Shown here piece after piece: positions 1 to 9,722 of a stretch of DNA of 64,000 bases. The position numbers were made by a program, and so were the translations under genes. Positions within the stretch are counted from its first letter, which is position 1. Every line of letters starts with the position of its first letter. Where the stretch lies: positions 10,345 to 74,344 of the forward strand of contig QKWP01000034.1 in NCBI GenBank assembly GCA_003550325.1. Reading direction: 5' to 3'. The stretch comes from Gigaspora rosea (Eukaryota > Glomeromycota > Glomeromycetes > Diversisporales > Gigasporaceae). Below the pieces are notes generated by a model that saw nothing but the letters and a program-made list of their open reading frames with translations, searched no databases and was not told the origin of the DNA.

Positions 1-690
1 AAAACACGAACTCGAAATGGAGATTTGGGGCTTGGTTTATTTTTTTATTTAGTTTGCTTACATTTTTGTTTTATGTTTATTTTCTTTTTTTTTTATTTCA
101 GAACTTTGCAAGAAAAAACCGCTTAACTAACGAATATAATCGAATACAAGCAAATATAAGCGAAATATAAGTTTATTTTTTTGGTTTTGTTTTTTTTGTT
201 ATTTTTTTAGTTTGTTTTTTGTTTGTTTTTTTTACTTATTTTTTTAATTTTATTTTATTTTATTTATTCCTTATTTCTTTTGGAACTTTTCAAGAAAATG
301 ATTTAACTTTCTGGAACTTTGCAAGAAGTAGCGTATATAAGCGAATATAAGCAAATATGAACGAATATAAGCAAATATGAGTGAATATAAGGAATATAAT
401 AGGTTATTTTTTTATTTTTTTTGGTTTTGTTTTTTTTGAATTTATTTTTTTTTGTTATTTTTTTTATTATAATATATAATATATGTAATATTTAAAATAT
501 AATATATAATAAAAAATAAAATTTTATATTAAATAGCGAAAACTTGCGAATATTGTATATTTAATAATTTAAAATATTATATAATAATAATAATAAATTA
601 AAAAAATTTATAATTAAATTGCGAAAACATGCGAAAACTTGCGAAAACCTGTAAAATGTTCAAAAAGTGTGATTATGTGAATATAATAAT
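1..690. repeat. AT-rich tract with dispersed CTTTGCAAGAA / GCGAAAAC motifs
   Basis: No gene is visible. The tract consists of T-rich runs, AAGCGAATATAAG iterations near 120-390 and repeated 'gaactttgcaagaa' and 'gcgaaaacttgcg' words. The same 'ctttgcaagaa' words recur at 15030-15540, so this is a dispersed degenerate repeat rather than coding sequence. Confidence 0.5.
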
Positions 691-870
691 TATTAATTGA
701 TATCATATTCGATATAACCGGATATATATCGATTACTATCACTATCGATAGTAATCTACAGGGTATTAACCGGATATTAATCGATTACTATCACTATCGA
801 TAGTAATCAACAGGGGTGATGAGTATCGATATATATCTTACCAGTTAGTAATCGATATATATCTATATAT
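690..870. repeat. 52-bp tandem repeat with hairpin core
   Basis: Two tandem units 52 bp apart each contain GATTACTATC, a short spacer and GATAGTAATC (731-756 and 783-808), a perfect 10-bp-arm inverted repeat. They are followed by degenerate ATCGATATATATC words. Similar ATCGATATAT satellite recurs at 61430-61685. Confidence 0.75.
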
Positions 871-1299
871 AAAATTTGCTGATGTATTCTTTATCCTTAA
901 GATAACGCACACTATGATACTTGATTACTTAGCCACTTCTTCTTACTAACTTCTATGTTCGTTATTATCCCGTTTTTAATTGTTTGACTTGCACTTTCAT
1001 GAAACGTTCGTCAAAAAAATGTTACTTTGAGAAATTCGTCAGTTGGTATCTATATTGCAGGCTAGTGTGGTTATGAATTAGCGCTACAAGTAAGAGAAAG
1101 TTATAACCCTAATTTCCCATTGTACTATTATATGCAGAGATCATGCATCAAAACAATCGAATTAAAACTCAGCAAGCCAATGAAAGCAACGCTAATTATA
1201 ATATTAAATTTGTGTTACCGGTGATGATCACCAGTGGTGAATTAAAGTATTTTTAAAATTAAAATATTAAGATATAAAAATAAAAACTATATTTATAAA
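871..1299. other. No recognisable feature
   Basis: Somewhat less AT-rich than its surroundings, but I see no open frame, RNA gene or inverted repeat that I can support. A short GGTGATGATCACC palindrome lies near 1220. Confidence 0.4.
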
Positions 1300-1708
1300 A
1301 TTGGTTTCGTGAGCTAAGTCGAAACTTTCTGAAAACCTATTATCCATTTCAGATAAGCGCCTTTTGATTCGATTCATTTTTTCAAATAGCTTGTTAAGCT
1401 TATCCATTATAGCTTCTAACATATTACTAGGCACTTCTTAAAATAATCTTAAATAAAAAATTCAATTAGAAATATTATAAATAGTAAATTAATGAAATAA
1501 GAAAAATGTTATAAATTTAAATACCTTCGGAATATCTCAAACTAATTTGAATATTAGGCGATCTTCTTGATTCAACAGAATGCTCAGCAGATCATTCAGT
1601 TTCCATTACATCAGTATCAGGGGTGCCAACAAGAACTCCGGCAAAGATAGCTCGATTTGTTGTGATTTTTTTGGGTTGTCTTGCTTTTTTTGAAGATTTA
1701 ACGGACAT
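1300..1708 (-). pseudogene. Relic 5' part of a coiled-coil gene family (copy 1)
   Basis: On the minus strand an ATG at 1708 opens a short basic, disordered segment (MSVKSSKKARQPKKITT...) that soon reaches a stop. It is followed, after an intron-like gap, by a segment at about 1305-1435 that matches the coiled-coil exon of the copy at 11582-11723, including the shared 'CATGAGCTAGGTC / GTGAGCTAAGTC' stretch read on the plus strand. The rest of the gene is absent here. I do not recognise a biochemical function. The DNA upstream of its start (1.78-3.1 kb) also matches the DNA upstream of copy 2, so this is a segmental duplicate and not only a gene-family resemblance. Confidence 0.5.
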
Positions 1709-1782
1709 TGTGTTTGCGAAGTGTACGAAAAATTAATTGGGATATTTAAAAATTTGCGAAAGTATGCAAAAGTTTATAAGAG

Positions 1783-1946
1783 AGATAGAGCGAGAGAATG
1801 AGATAAAGAGAAAAAGAGAGATAAAGAGAAAGAGAGATAGAGAGAGAAAGATATATAAAGAGAGAGAAAGATGGAGAGTGAGAATAGAAAGAGATATTTA
1901 TAAAAAGAGAGAGAGATAGAGAGTGATAGAAAGAGAGAGATAGAGA
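1783..1946. repeat. GAGA/AGAGAT microsatellite
   Basis: Imperfect GA-rich run. It produces a spurious Lys/Arg/Glu-rich open frame. A matching GA run occupies the same relative place in the second duplicate (12205-12285). Confidence 0.85.
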
Positions 1947-3095
1947 GGGGTTCAGGTTAGTTTGAATGTTTTATAAAATAGGAAGTTTAATTTGAAAATA
2001 TGCGAAATGTTTGAAAAGTTTTAAAGGTAAAAATAAATGCACGAAATAAGTGAAGTATAGAATATTTTAGATGTTTATGAAATGAATAGAAATGACAACG
2101 AAGAGAGGAAATACAAAATATCAGCTGTATTTAAATATTTTCAATTAATATCAAAAAATTTCTAATGTAATCAAATTGCTTTCGCATATTCATTAAAATT
2201 TTTTTTTATTTTTTAAAAACATTCGTCTAAAGTAATCAATCAAATCAAAAAAAATACAATTAACATTTTCAAATATATTTTAATTTATATTTTAATTAAA
2301 AAATAAATTATTTTAAATTTACTAGAATTGCATTTATTTTTAGATTTTTGATAATAAAACTGTTCATGACAATTGCTTAAAGGTTTTAGCTCCATTTTTA
2401 AATTAAAAATTAATCCGCTTTGAAAACAAATGACCATTTATAGTAAATGCATATTGAGCATTATTCTTTTGTTTAGTAAATGCATTCCTGATTTTTAATT
2501 TATATTTTTATGTAATTGAGTTTTTTCAATTAGCAATACACATACTAATGTATTTAAAGGGATTATTAGATGTAAATAAAAAAGTTTTTATTTATTAAAA
2601 TTTTTATACTTTCGTTTTGTCTAATTGAATTTTATTTTTAAATTGTTTCGAAGTATTTCGAAACATTGCGCAAATACTGAAATATATTAAATTTGCAAAT
2701 TTTGTTAACATCATTCAAAATTTATTATTTTAACCCGCGATAATTTCAAATAAACCGGGAATGTGATCATTTGAATTCGTGTAATCAGTCAAAAAATATA
2801 TATATATTAATTAATTATTTTCAGATATATTTTAATTAATTCAAATATATTCGAAATATTTGATAATTTTATCATTATTAAAAAATTAAATTATTTTAAA
2901 TTTACTTGAATTACATTTATATTTAGATTTTAAATACTTTGAAATTGTTTTCGATTGATAAAACTGTTCACGATGATTGCTTTAGAAGTTTTAGCTCCAT
3001 TTTTAAATTTAATATTATTTATACAATATTTAAAAATTTTAATAAAAATTAATTATTGAAAACAAATGATCATTTATAGTAAACGCATATTGTAT
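1947..3095. repeat. Segmental duplicate copy 1 with two ~0.6 kb tandem units
   Basis: Matches 12286-14220 over its length, for example the shared words 'gaagtttaattcgaaaatatg' variants and 'atagaaatgacaacgaagag'. Inside, a unit marked by 'ttttagctccattttt' occurs at about 2388 and 2992 (period about 0.6 kb). The copy at 12-14 kb has three units. No coding sequence is supported. The second unit breaks off at about 3095, where unrelated coding-like sequence begins. Confidence 0.75.
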
Positions 3096-3096
3096 A

Positions 3097-3324
3097 TTGT
3101 GCAACGAAATTATTATCAGTAAGGAATCTTTAACATATAATCTAGCATTAATTCAGTGGTATGATTTTAAATCTGACAGGAATCCATATTATTATGGATG
3201 TCCTTGGCTTAAATTAACTGAATTATTTAATGTAATTGATATTGAAGCAATTAGAAATCAAGTTTATGTAATTCTCTGCTTTGACAAAACAAATGAATAT
3301 TTAGTAAACAAATATATTTTTTAA
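3097..3324 (+). pseudogene. C-terminal tail fragment of an unidentified protein
   Basis: A 75-residue frame with balanced composition and few low-complexity residues: LIQWYDFKSDRNPYYYGCP, LKLTELFNVIDIEAI, then a stop after NEYLVNKYIF. Its composition is much more protein-like than the surrounding AT-rich frames. It starts abruptly where a tandem repeat unit is interrupted and ends 10 bp before a MITE. It resembles tails I associate with large transposon proteins of Glomeromycotina, but that is from memory and is not proven here. No upstream exon is visible in the window, so it is probably an inserted fragment. Confidence 0.35.
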
Positions 3325-3334
3325 TTGAAAATAA

Positions 3335-3500
3335 GGGGCATGCCATTTATTACGTGATTTTTACCATAGATACATGGTCAGAGGTGGTAATCACGTCAAT
3401 ATATTATATTAATCAATCAGAATTAAATAAAGTGATCACACCATACATGGATAGGGTTGGCTACTAAGTAAAAAATATCATGTGATAAATGGCACACCCC
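3335..3500 (+). mobile_element. MITE family C (TWA target), copy 1
   Basis: 166-bp element with inverted ends: GGGGCATGCCATTTATTACG at the left, and a right end whose reverse complement is GGGGTGTGCCATTTATCACA. It is flanked by TAA at 3332-3334 and 3501-3503. A second copy in opposite orientation lies at 33485-33647. The 3-bp TWA duplication suggests the PIF/Harbinger group. Confidence 0.85.
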
Positions 3501-4310
3501 TAACTAATAATCACTTTAGGTGATTATCACCTGTGATCTACAATGCATAAAAAAATAAACAAAACAAACAAGTTTATTAAATAAAAATTAAAATCTCTTT
3601 AATATTAGGGTAAGGGTAAAGGTTAAAGATTAGAGTAGGGCTTTGTATATAGTAAAATTTAGCAAGGAATTTTTTTTTTTGCATAAAAAAAAGTAGTTTC
3701 ATAGACAAAATTTTAGGTTAGAAGCAATTTTAGCAATTTTTTAAAAAATTTTCTGTTTTTGTTACACAAAATTAATTTACATGTTACACCTGATCCTGAA
3801 TTTTAATTGGCAAATTAATTACAGGTGATAATCACCTGTGGTGCAAATTAGTAATTTCCTTTTTAATTTAAACATAATTAAAATTATTTAAAAGTTTTCG
3901 AAACTATTAATTATCACAATTATTTAAATAAACTAAAATATCTAAAAATAAAAAAAGTATTTCAAATATATTTAAAAACTTGAATAATTAAATTAATATA
4001 GGCTGGTGCAAAAAGATTTGCGCCTCAAATAGCTCTGATTAAAATATTTTTTGTACAAATTAATTTTTAATTTTTTTTAATTTAATATAATTATTAGATA
4101 GAGATTGGAACCGTTTAACCCTTTAAGAATTGCTCTATACTTCTGGGCAGAATTATGTTGGTCATGGGCTGGAATTATTTTAATGCCGGCCAAATTAAAT
4201 GGTTAAACGATTAAACGATTAAATGATTAAGAAAAATTTTAGCTGGTTCCAATTCCTATTATTAGGTTACCGGATTGATAAAAATAAAATTATTTTGATT
4301 ATTTTATTGA
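3501..4310. other. Gene-free stretch with telomere-like and palindromic words
   Basis: No gene is supported. A degenerate TTAGGGTAAGGG run lies at 3606-3650. Two AGGTGATTATCACCTGT palindromes in opposite context (about 3519-3536 and 3823-3840) may be ends of a decayed small element, but boundaries and a target duplication are not clear. Confidence 0.4.
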
Positions 4311-4313
4311 TAA

Positions 4314-5385
4314 GGGGGCATCTATAAATAATGTTATGTACCCTCTCATAGTAGCGCTGGACCCCCCTCTACTATATAAAAAAATTTTTCAAAATCCGTA
4401 TGTTTATATATAAAATTTTACAAAAACTTGAATATATTGTTGTTATAGAACAGGTTTTTAAATTCCAAATGCTGGAATATTCTAAGTATTTCTATTATTG
4501 TATAGTTGTATTTCTTTATTACATTATTACTTTATTATATTGTTACTTTATTACTTTATTACTTTACTACTTTATTACTTTATTACATTATTATTTTATT
4601 ACATTACTACTTTATTGTTTTATTGTTTTATTACTTTATTGCTTTATTATTTTATTACTTTACTGTTTTATTACTTTTTAAAAGATATATAAACCCTAGC
4701 TTTCTGACCTTCTACCCACAAGCTTTTTAGCTTAGACTCAGACTTCCCTTTCCTCTCTTACACACTTACAAATAATTGTATCTCTTGAATCTTATTACCT
4801 AAATAAATAAAATATATCTTTGTCAAATAAATATACTCTTGTTATTTAATGAATATATACTAAACCGCTCTAGTGAAGTAATATTCTACTTCCACACCGC
4901 TTCATATCTTCTCTGACCCTTACAAGATCCCTGTTGCTGTGTGCTGTGTTGCAAGTACTATATAGAAGGCTATAGTCACTTGTAACATTGTGAAACAGTA
5001 ATCCGATTTGGATAATTTAGATACTATTCGATTCGTCTCAGTGAGACGAATCCAATGATACCAAAATCATTTTATTTGGATAACTGGATCAATAGTTATT
5101 CACAAAAAACCATTGATTTTTTAGTAATTTTATAAGAAAACATAATAACCAATAGTATTTGGCCAATAAATTTGATCCAGTAATCCAAATAAAATGAAAT
5201 TGGTACCATTCGACCTCTCTCACCGAGACAAATCGAATGGTACCAAAATCATTAAATTTGAACCACTGGTTCAATTTTTAGCCAATTTTTTCTACGTTAT
5301 ATTTTTTTGACCTCTCCCTACTTATTGAGAAAATGTTATCGTTCGTCCAACCCCCCTCTTGTATAACGATATTTATGGATGCCCC
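4314..5385 (+). mobile_element. MITE family D (TWA target), copy with an insertion
   Basis: Ends GGGGGCATCTATAAATAATG and, inverted, AGGGGCATCCATAAATATCG, flanked by TAA (4311-4313 and 5386-5388). Without the inserted piece at 4441-4987 it matches the 531-bp copy at 55012-55542 almost throughout. Internal modules contain the palindrome GTCTCAGTGAGAC within GATTCG...CGAATC. No protein is encoded. Confidence 0.9.
4441..4987. mobile_element. Candidate solo LTR inserted in MITE D
   Basis: The 547-bp insertion is bounded by TGTTATAG and TTGTAACA, the TG...CA form of long terminal repeats, and by TTGT on both sides. The interrupted MITE resumes cleanly afterwards. The segment carries an AATAAA-type signal and a TTATTACTT microsatellite (4517-4680) that creates spurious Leu/Tyr/Phe-rich frames. 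No internal retroelement genes remain, so it is a fossil left by LTR recombination. It is younger than the MITE it interrupts. The family (Ty1- or Ty3-like) is not determinable. Confidence 0.55.
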
Positions 5386-5479
5386 TAAAATAAAAAAATT
5401 TATTAATAGTAACTTTTTTAAAAATATTTACTATATAATTTACTATAGTAATTTATATATACACGTATATAGTAAAAAG

Positions 5480-5775
5480 TCAAATGACTAATGTATCGGA
5501 GGGCTGTACCGGTGATCACAAGTAGGATTGACATGCGAAGCGTTGGACCAGAGAGTTTAAATAGGCAATCCCCTAGTTGGGTTGTAGATATGGCAACTAG
5601 TGTAGAACCTTCGGCCGGACTACTTAAATTAGACAACCAAAAGTTGTACGTGTGGCTAGTTGTACTCTCATTCAATGTAACTCAATTGTGGGTGCGCCCA
5701 AAGAGGCGCCCTTGATCCACAGGCTTGATTAAATAAACTCTCACCCAAAGCGGGAACTTTAACACAAAAAAAAAA
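5480..5775 (+). mobile_element. Retroelement-like fragment, possibly a small LTR or 3' end
   Basis: This block is noticeably richer in G+C than its flanks. It begins TGTATCGGAGGGCTG, contains AATAAA followed by CTCTCACCCAAAGCGGG, and ends in TTTAACACA with an A-run. The polyadenylation-like layout suits an LTR or the 3' end of a retroelement. No target duplication is visible, and the 74-residue frame inside it is not convincing as a gene. Confidence 0.3.
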
Positions 5776-6470
5776 AATAATAATAATCTTTTATCATGCA
5801 TCATGCATGTGAATAAACATTCTTTTTCAAAGCTATATTTTTAATTTTATTTTCTATAATACATCAAAATCATAACTTGTAATGTATCAAAAATGTAACT
5901 TTTGTTACACTTTAAAGGTTCTACGCTATATTTTAAACAATTAAAATAGATATTACAAAATTTCTATAATATGTATATTAATTTTGAGAAGGGAGAGAAT
6001 GAAGCCAACTTACTTCTGACCTAGGCTTAACTAAGAAAGATTACAAACCAAACTGAATATATGTGCAATAGTAAGAGGAAAAGAATTATATAATATGAAA
6101 TTATAAAACCAGAGTTGGTAATTGTCAATATGTAGAATGTGTAAAAAGATGGGTATAAAATCATTAGAGTTGGATGGTGTAATAGTTTTTGCTATAGTGA
6201 TTTTGCTAGTCTTTCATATTTTTTTATGAAGGTTCTTAATAATCTTGTAATAAAGCTAAGAGGTAAGCATGGCTTGAGTTTTGAGAGGACCCCGGACATC
6301 TCTGATNAAATAAAAAAAAAATAAAAATATATAATAAAAAAAAATCAAAAAAAAATTTAAAAAGAAACAGTAAAAAATAAATATAAAAAAATAATTGCGA
6401 AAAAAAGCATTAAAAATAAAAAAAAGTTTAAAAAAAATAAATAATAAAAACAATAAAAAAAAATTTTAAA
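5776..6470. other. No gene seen; contains an assembly N
   Basis: AT-rich sequence. The single N at 6306 sits at the start of an A-rich low-complexity tract (6307-6470). Nothing else is supported. Confidence 0.5.
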
Positions 6471-6476
6471 CCAAAA

Positions 6477-6686
6477 TTATTGAGAGTGACCAGCACCTTT
6501 TTGAGAACTTGCACCAGCAGATAAAGTTTCTTGTTGAGGATCATCATGCTGGTGTTGCGGATCATCGTAAGGATCATAGTGATGAATTTCTTCAGAATTA
6601 TCTGAAAGTTCTTGAGGAGTAGTAGTTGATTCGCGGGATCGTACAGGACTTGTATAGGAAGCATGATCTCGTTTGCTTCTCTTAGT
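6477..6686 (-). CDS. Low-complexity terminal exon of an unidentified gene
   Basis: Reading minus from 6686, an acceptor ATTTAG precedes a 69-codon frame ending in TAA at 6477-6479. It is polar and disordered: TKRSKRDHASYTSPVRSRES, then TTTPQELSDNSEEIHHYDPY, a DDPQHQHDDPQQE stretch, and a Ser/Gly-rich end (SAGASSQKGAGHSQ). Codon choice is not simply the AT background, and the acceptor is good, so it looks like a last exon. I find no convincing upstream exon between 6690 and 7600, so the rest may be lost. Histidine/glutamine-rich tails of this kind are common in fungal regulatory proteins, but no function can be given. Confidence 0.4.
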   Translation of the reverse strand, partial: TKRSKRDHASYTSPVRSRESTTTPQELSDNSEEIHHYDPYDDPQHQHDDPQQETLSAGASSQKGAGHSQ

Positions 6687-7621
6687 CTAAATATTATTTG
6701 TAATATTAAAAAATGGGATTTATTTTATAGCACTATAGCATTATAGTACCATAGTATTATAATGCTATGGTTTATATATAATTTATTATATATATCATTT
6801 ATACATGTTAAAATAATTATGTTGTAAGTATTATGAATGAATTGACAATGCAAATAGTCGTATTTTGTATAACCTGTTAATCCAACCCAAATAATTTGCC
6901 CGAAATCACAAATTTTACTAATAAACCTGTAACCAATGTACTAAGTAAAGTAATTTTGCTATAATATTAGTTTGCAGTACTAAGCTAGTATTAATGCTTC
7001 GCAGGTTCGATATGAGGTCTGAATCTGAATCATCAGATTAACTTAGGTATGCAAAATGCAAAATTTTTGGATACCACTTACTATAATGTGCACTATCAGG
7101 TGCATGAAGCATAGCAGGTCCAATATTGTGCACGTGACTTTGATATTTGTTTTTGTTCACGGTGATAAAGTCATATTTATGAATTCAGCAGTAGATTAAT
7201 TTACCAATATTTCTGCCATTTAAAACTACTTGATACGTAAGTATCGATGCAGTTTTTGTTTCGAATCGGTCAGATTCGAACATGTGACTCCCCTAGCATG
7301 ATCACATATTTTATCATTTGATCGATCGTTAGGTTGGTCATGGTTAAGCAAATATGAAATAATTTTGCTCTCAGGCATTTGAAAGTATGAGTGTATAGAA
7401 TTGAATAATTGGTTAGTGCATGTAAGTGACTTGAGTAAATATAAAGTAATCGATAGTATTGTTCTGAGTATATACAGTACTGATGAGGTATGTTGGCAAA
7501 TTAGCCTTGTTTCTTCTGCAAACCTGACATTTGCCCCCCTTTCCCAACATAGCATCACGGGGTGGCCTGTCGGGATGATATTCATGGAGGGTAAGGTGGG
7601 CGTGGTTTACAAGTTTGTCTT

Positions 7622-7745
7622 GTGATATGGCCTGTCAGACGACAATCATATCTGTATGCAGTCTTTGTGGCCTGACAAGACGTCAGCCATATATGCAGTT
7701 TTCTTGTGACCTGTCAGAACGGCAGTCAAGTATATGCAAAAAATA
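7622..7745. repeat. Three degenerate ~42-bp tandem units
   Basis: Repeated 'TGTGGCCTGTCAGA...CAGTCATATATGCAGT' units, less AT-rich than the surroundings. No gene is supported in 6690-8180. Confidence 0.6.
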
Positions 7746-8184
7746 TATAGAAGAATCTGATCCTAAGAAAGCTGTGCAGGTTGCACAATAAGCAGGAGAA
7801 TAACCCATCTGTGTTTGCATAGTTAGAACACCAAAATGAAAGACAAAACCTGAAAATTACTTACCAGAAAAACTAGCCCAACCCGCAAAATTTTAATCAC
7901 CTCCAAATATGACTAGTGATACAATAAAATCGTTTCAATGACTGCCGTAACTATGCCATATTCTTTAGGCTTAAGCCATAATAGCATTACTAATAATATG
8001 ATCACATGAGTTAACACGATTTGTGATCAGAGTGTATGAAGTTATTTTTTTTATTAGTTAGGATTTTATAAAATATCACAATGGCGATATAGCCATTTTA
8101 CGATTGCATATCAGATTGATCAATTTTATTATTAAAATTATAATGATCGATTACATCATTGTGAAAAAAATACAATTTATGTAA

Positions 8185-8275
8185 AACTTATCCTAACCCT
8201 AACCGCTAACTTAATCGCTCACCCTAACCCTAACCTCTAACTTAATCGCTCAACCTAACCCTAAACTAAATCCCA
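8185..8275. repeat. Interstitial telomere-like repeat (CCCTAA)n, degenerate
   Basis: 'CCTAACCCTAACCGCTAACTT' type units alternate with CTTAATCGCTCA spacers in at least two tandem copies. They are derived from, or resemble, the TTAGGG telomere word. Confidence 0.65.
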
Positions 8276-8494
8276 GATGTTAATTGTGAAGATAATAGCA
8301 CGACGCCATTTAATGAACGAAATAACATTAAAAAATAGTATCCACCAACGACGAAATATTTGCTACTCTAATAAAGACAACAGACACCAGCATGACTCCA
8401 ATAATGATGACACCAGAACGAGATTATTTCATTGTTCTAATAATAATGACTCCTATGACGAAAAGTATTTAACTCCAATAACAACGAAACTAAC

Positions 8495-8940
8495 GACGAA
8501 GATATTTTTCAAATAGCAGCAGAAAAGCGATAATGACGATCAAAAGAAAGAAAAAAATGTTAGTTATTATAAACGTGTTTACAACCAAAGAAACCATACT
8601 TCCATGAATACCTCAAGAACCAGAACAACAAAATCCGCAATGCAATTAACCTAACCAGTGTTGTTACTGGAAACCCACTAATGCAATGACAAAAAATATT
8701 TTGCTCCAATAACGACGACACCAATGACGACACCAATGACGAAGATATTTTCAAATAGCACCAGAAAAGCGATAAATAACAATCAAAAGAAAGAAAAAAA
8801 AAGTTAGTTACTGTAAAAGCGTTTACAACCAAAAAAACCACACTTCCCTGAATGCCTCAAGAACCGGAACAACAAAATCTATGACGCAATTACCCTAACC
8901 AGTATAATCATTGGAAACCCACTAGAACGTTTATGCCCAA
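8495..8940. repeat. ~242-bp tandem duplication in an AC/GA-rich tract
   Basis: The unit beginning GACGAAGATATTTTTCAAAT at 8495 repeats at 8737 with 'AGAAAAGCGATAA', 'GTTTACAACCAAA' and 'TGGAAACCCACTA' in the same order. The wider tract 8277-9235 is rich in AATGACGAC-like words and gives short Asn/Asp-rich frames. No intact gene is supported. Confidence 0.75.
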
Positions 8941-9235
8941 AAATTTCCTACTAGAAAATTAACAACATTGGGTCCTTAACTACAGCAACCAGACTTCAAT
9001 AATTGCACTATCAACAAAACAAGAAGGCGTAGCAACTCCAATTACATCAGCGTTTTCAAGATAACATGCGCCAAAAGCAACGAAAACTACACTGGCATTT
9101 GCTCCAACTACTGTAACATGAACCTAATGATGGTGACTCCGACTACATCACCAGAAGCGACGACTCCGGTAATAACGATACTAGTAATGACAATGAAAAC
9201 TACAATTCTATTATCTAAAAGAAAGAAAGGCTATT

Positions 9236-9722
9236 AGTTAACAAAAAATAATAAAACAACAAAAAGCTGATGATCATAATCAATGATCATCAATTTATAT
9301 TCCCAAGCATGTGTGTTACACAATCAATGCTTATGCGAAAAAAATATAAATTTTTTTTTATTATTGTTATATAAAAAAGATAGCACTATAGTGCTATAAT
9401 ACCAAAATGCTATAGCACTATCATAATATTCTCTTAAAAAATTTATATAATTAAAAAAATATGGTGCACATATACATGAGGATGAAAGCATTCAGGTTCT
9501 AAAACCTGAAATTAAAATTTGAAGACGAAATTGTTTTTGACCTATTTTACTTGAAAGACAAAATTATTTGATACTTTTTTTGAATAGACGAAATTATAAG
9601 GAACATATCTATATAAATTTTATTTGTTCTTCCTTATAAAAAATTTTAATTTTCTCTAATGAAGACGAAATAGGCCTTTTTCAAAAATCAATTTTGGTGG
9701 CATCACTAGGTGCACAGCTTTA
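9236..9722. other. No gene seen
   Basis: AT-rich sequence with the TAGCACTATAGTGCTATA palindrome near 9378. Three GACGAAATT words recur between 9520 and 9595. Nothing else is supported. Confidence 0.4.

Larger units (their letters stand above)
6724..9422. mobile_element. Possible 2.7 kb element with ATAGCACTATAGC-type inverted ends
   Basis: The left end carries ATAGCACTATAGCATTATAG and the right end, inverted, ATAGTGCTATAGCATTTTGG. Both are internally palindromic and similar over about 40 bp. The interior holds no supported gene, only minisatellites. No clear target duplication was found, so the boundaries are tentative. Confidence 0.3.

Noticed and set aside
1737-1919. Lys/Arg/Glu-rich open frame
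   Set aside because: It is a translation of the GAGA microsatellite and has no independent support.
4400-4730. Three overlapping Leu/Tyr/Phe-rich frames that look like membrane proteins
   Set aside because: They are produced by a TTATTACTT microsatellite open in all three frames inside the LTR-like insertion.
7260-7350. B-box-like GTTCGAATC on the minus strand, possible tRNA
   Set aside because: No A box at suitable spacing and no foldable acceptor stem.
7226-7585. 119-codon minus-strand frame (MLCWERGANVRFAEETRL...)
   Set aside because: It overlaps a minisatellite edge, has no recognisable domain and no splice partners, and a plus-strand frame overlaps it. Evidence is too weak.
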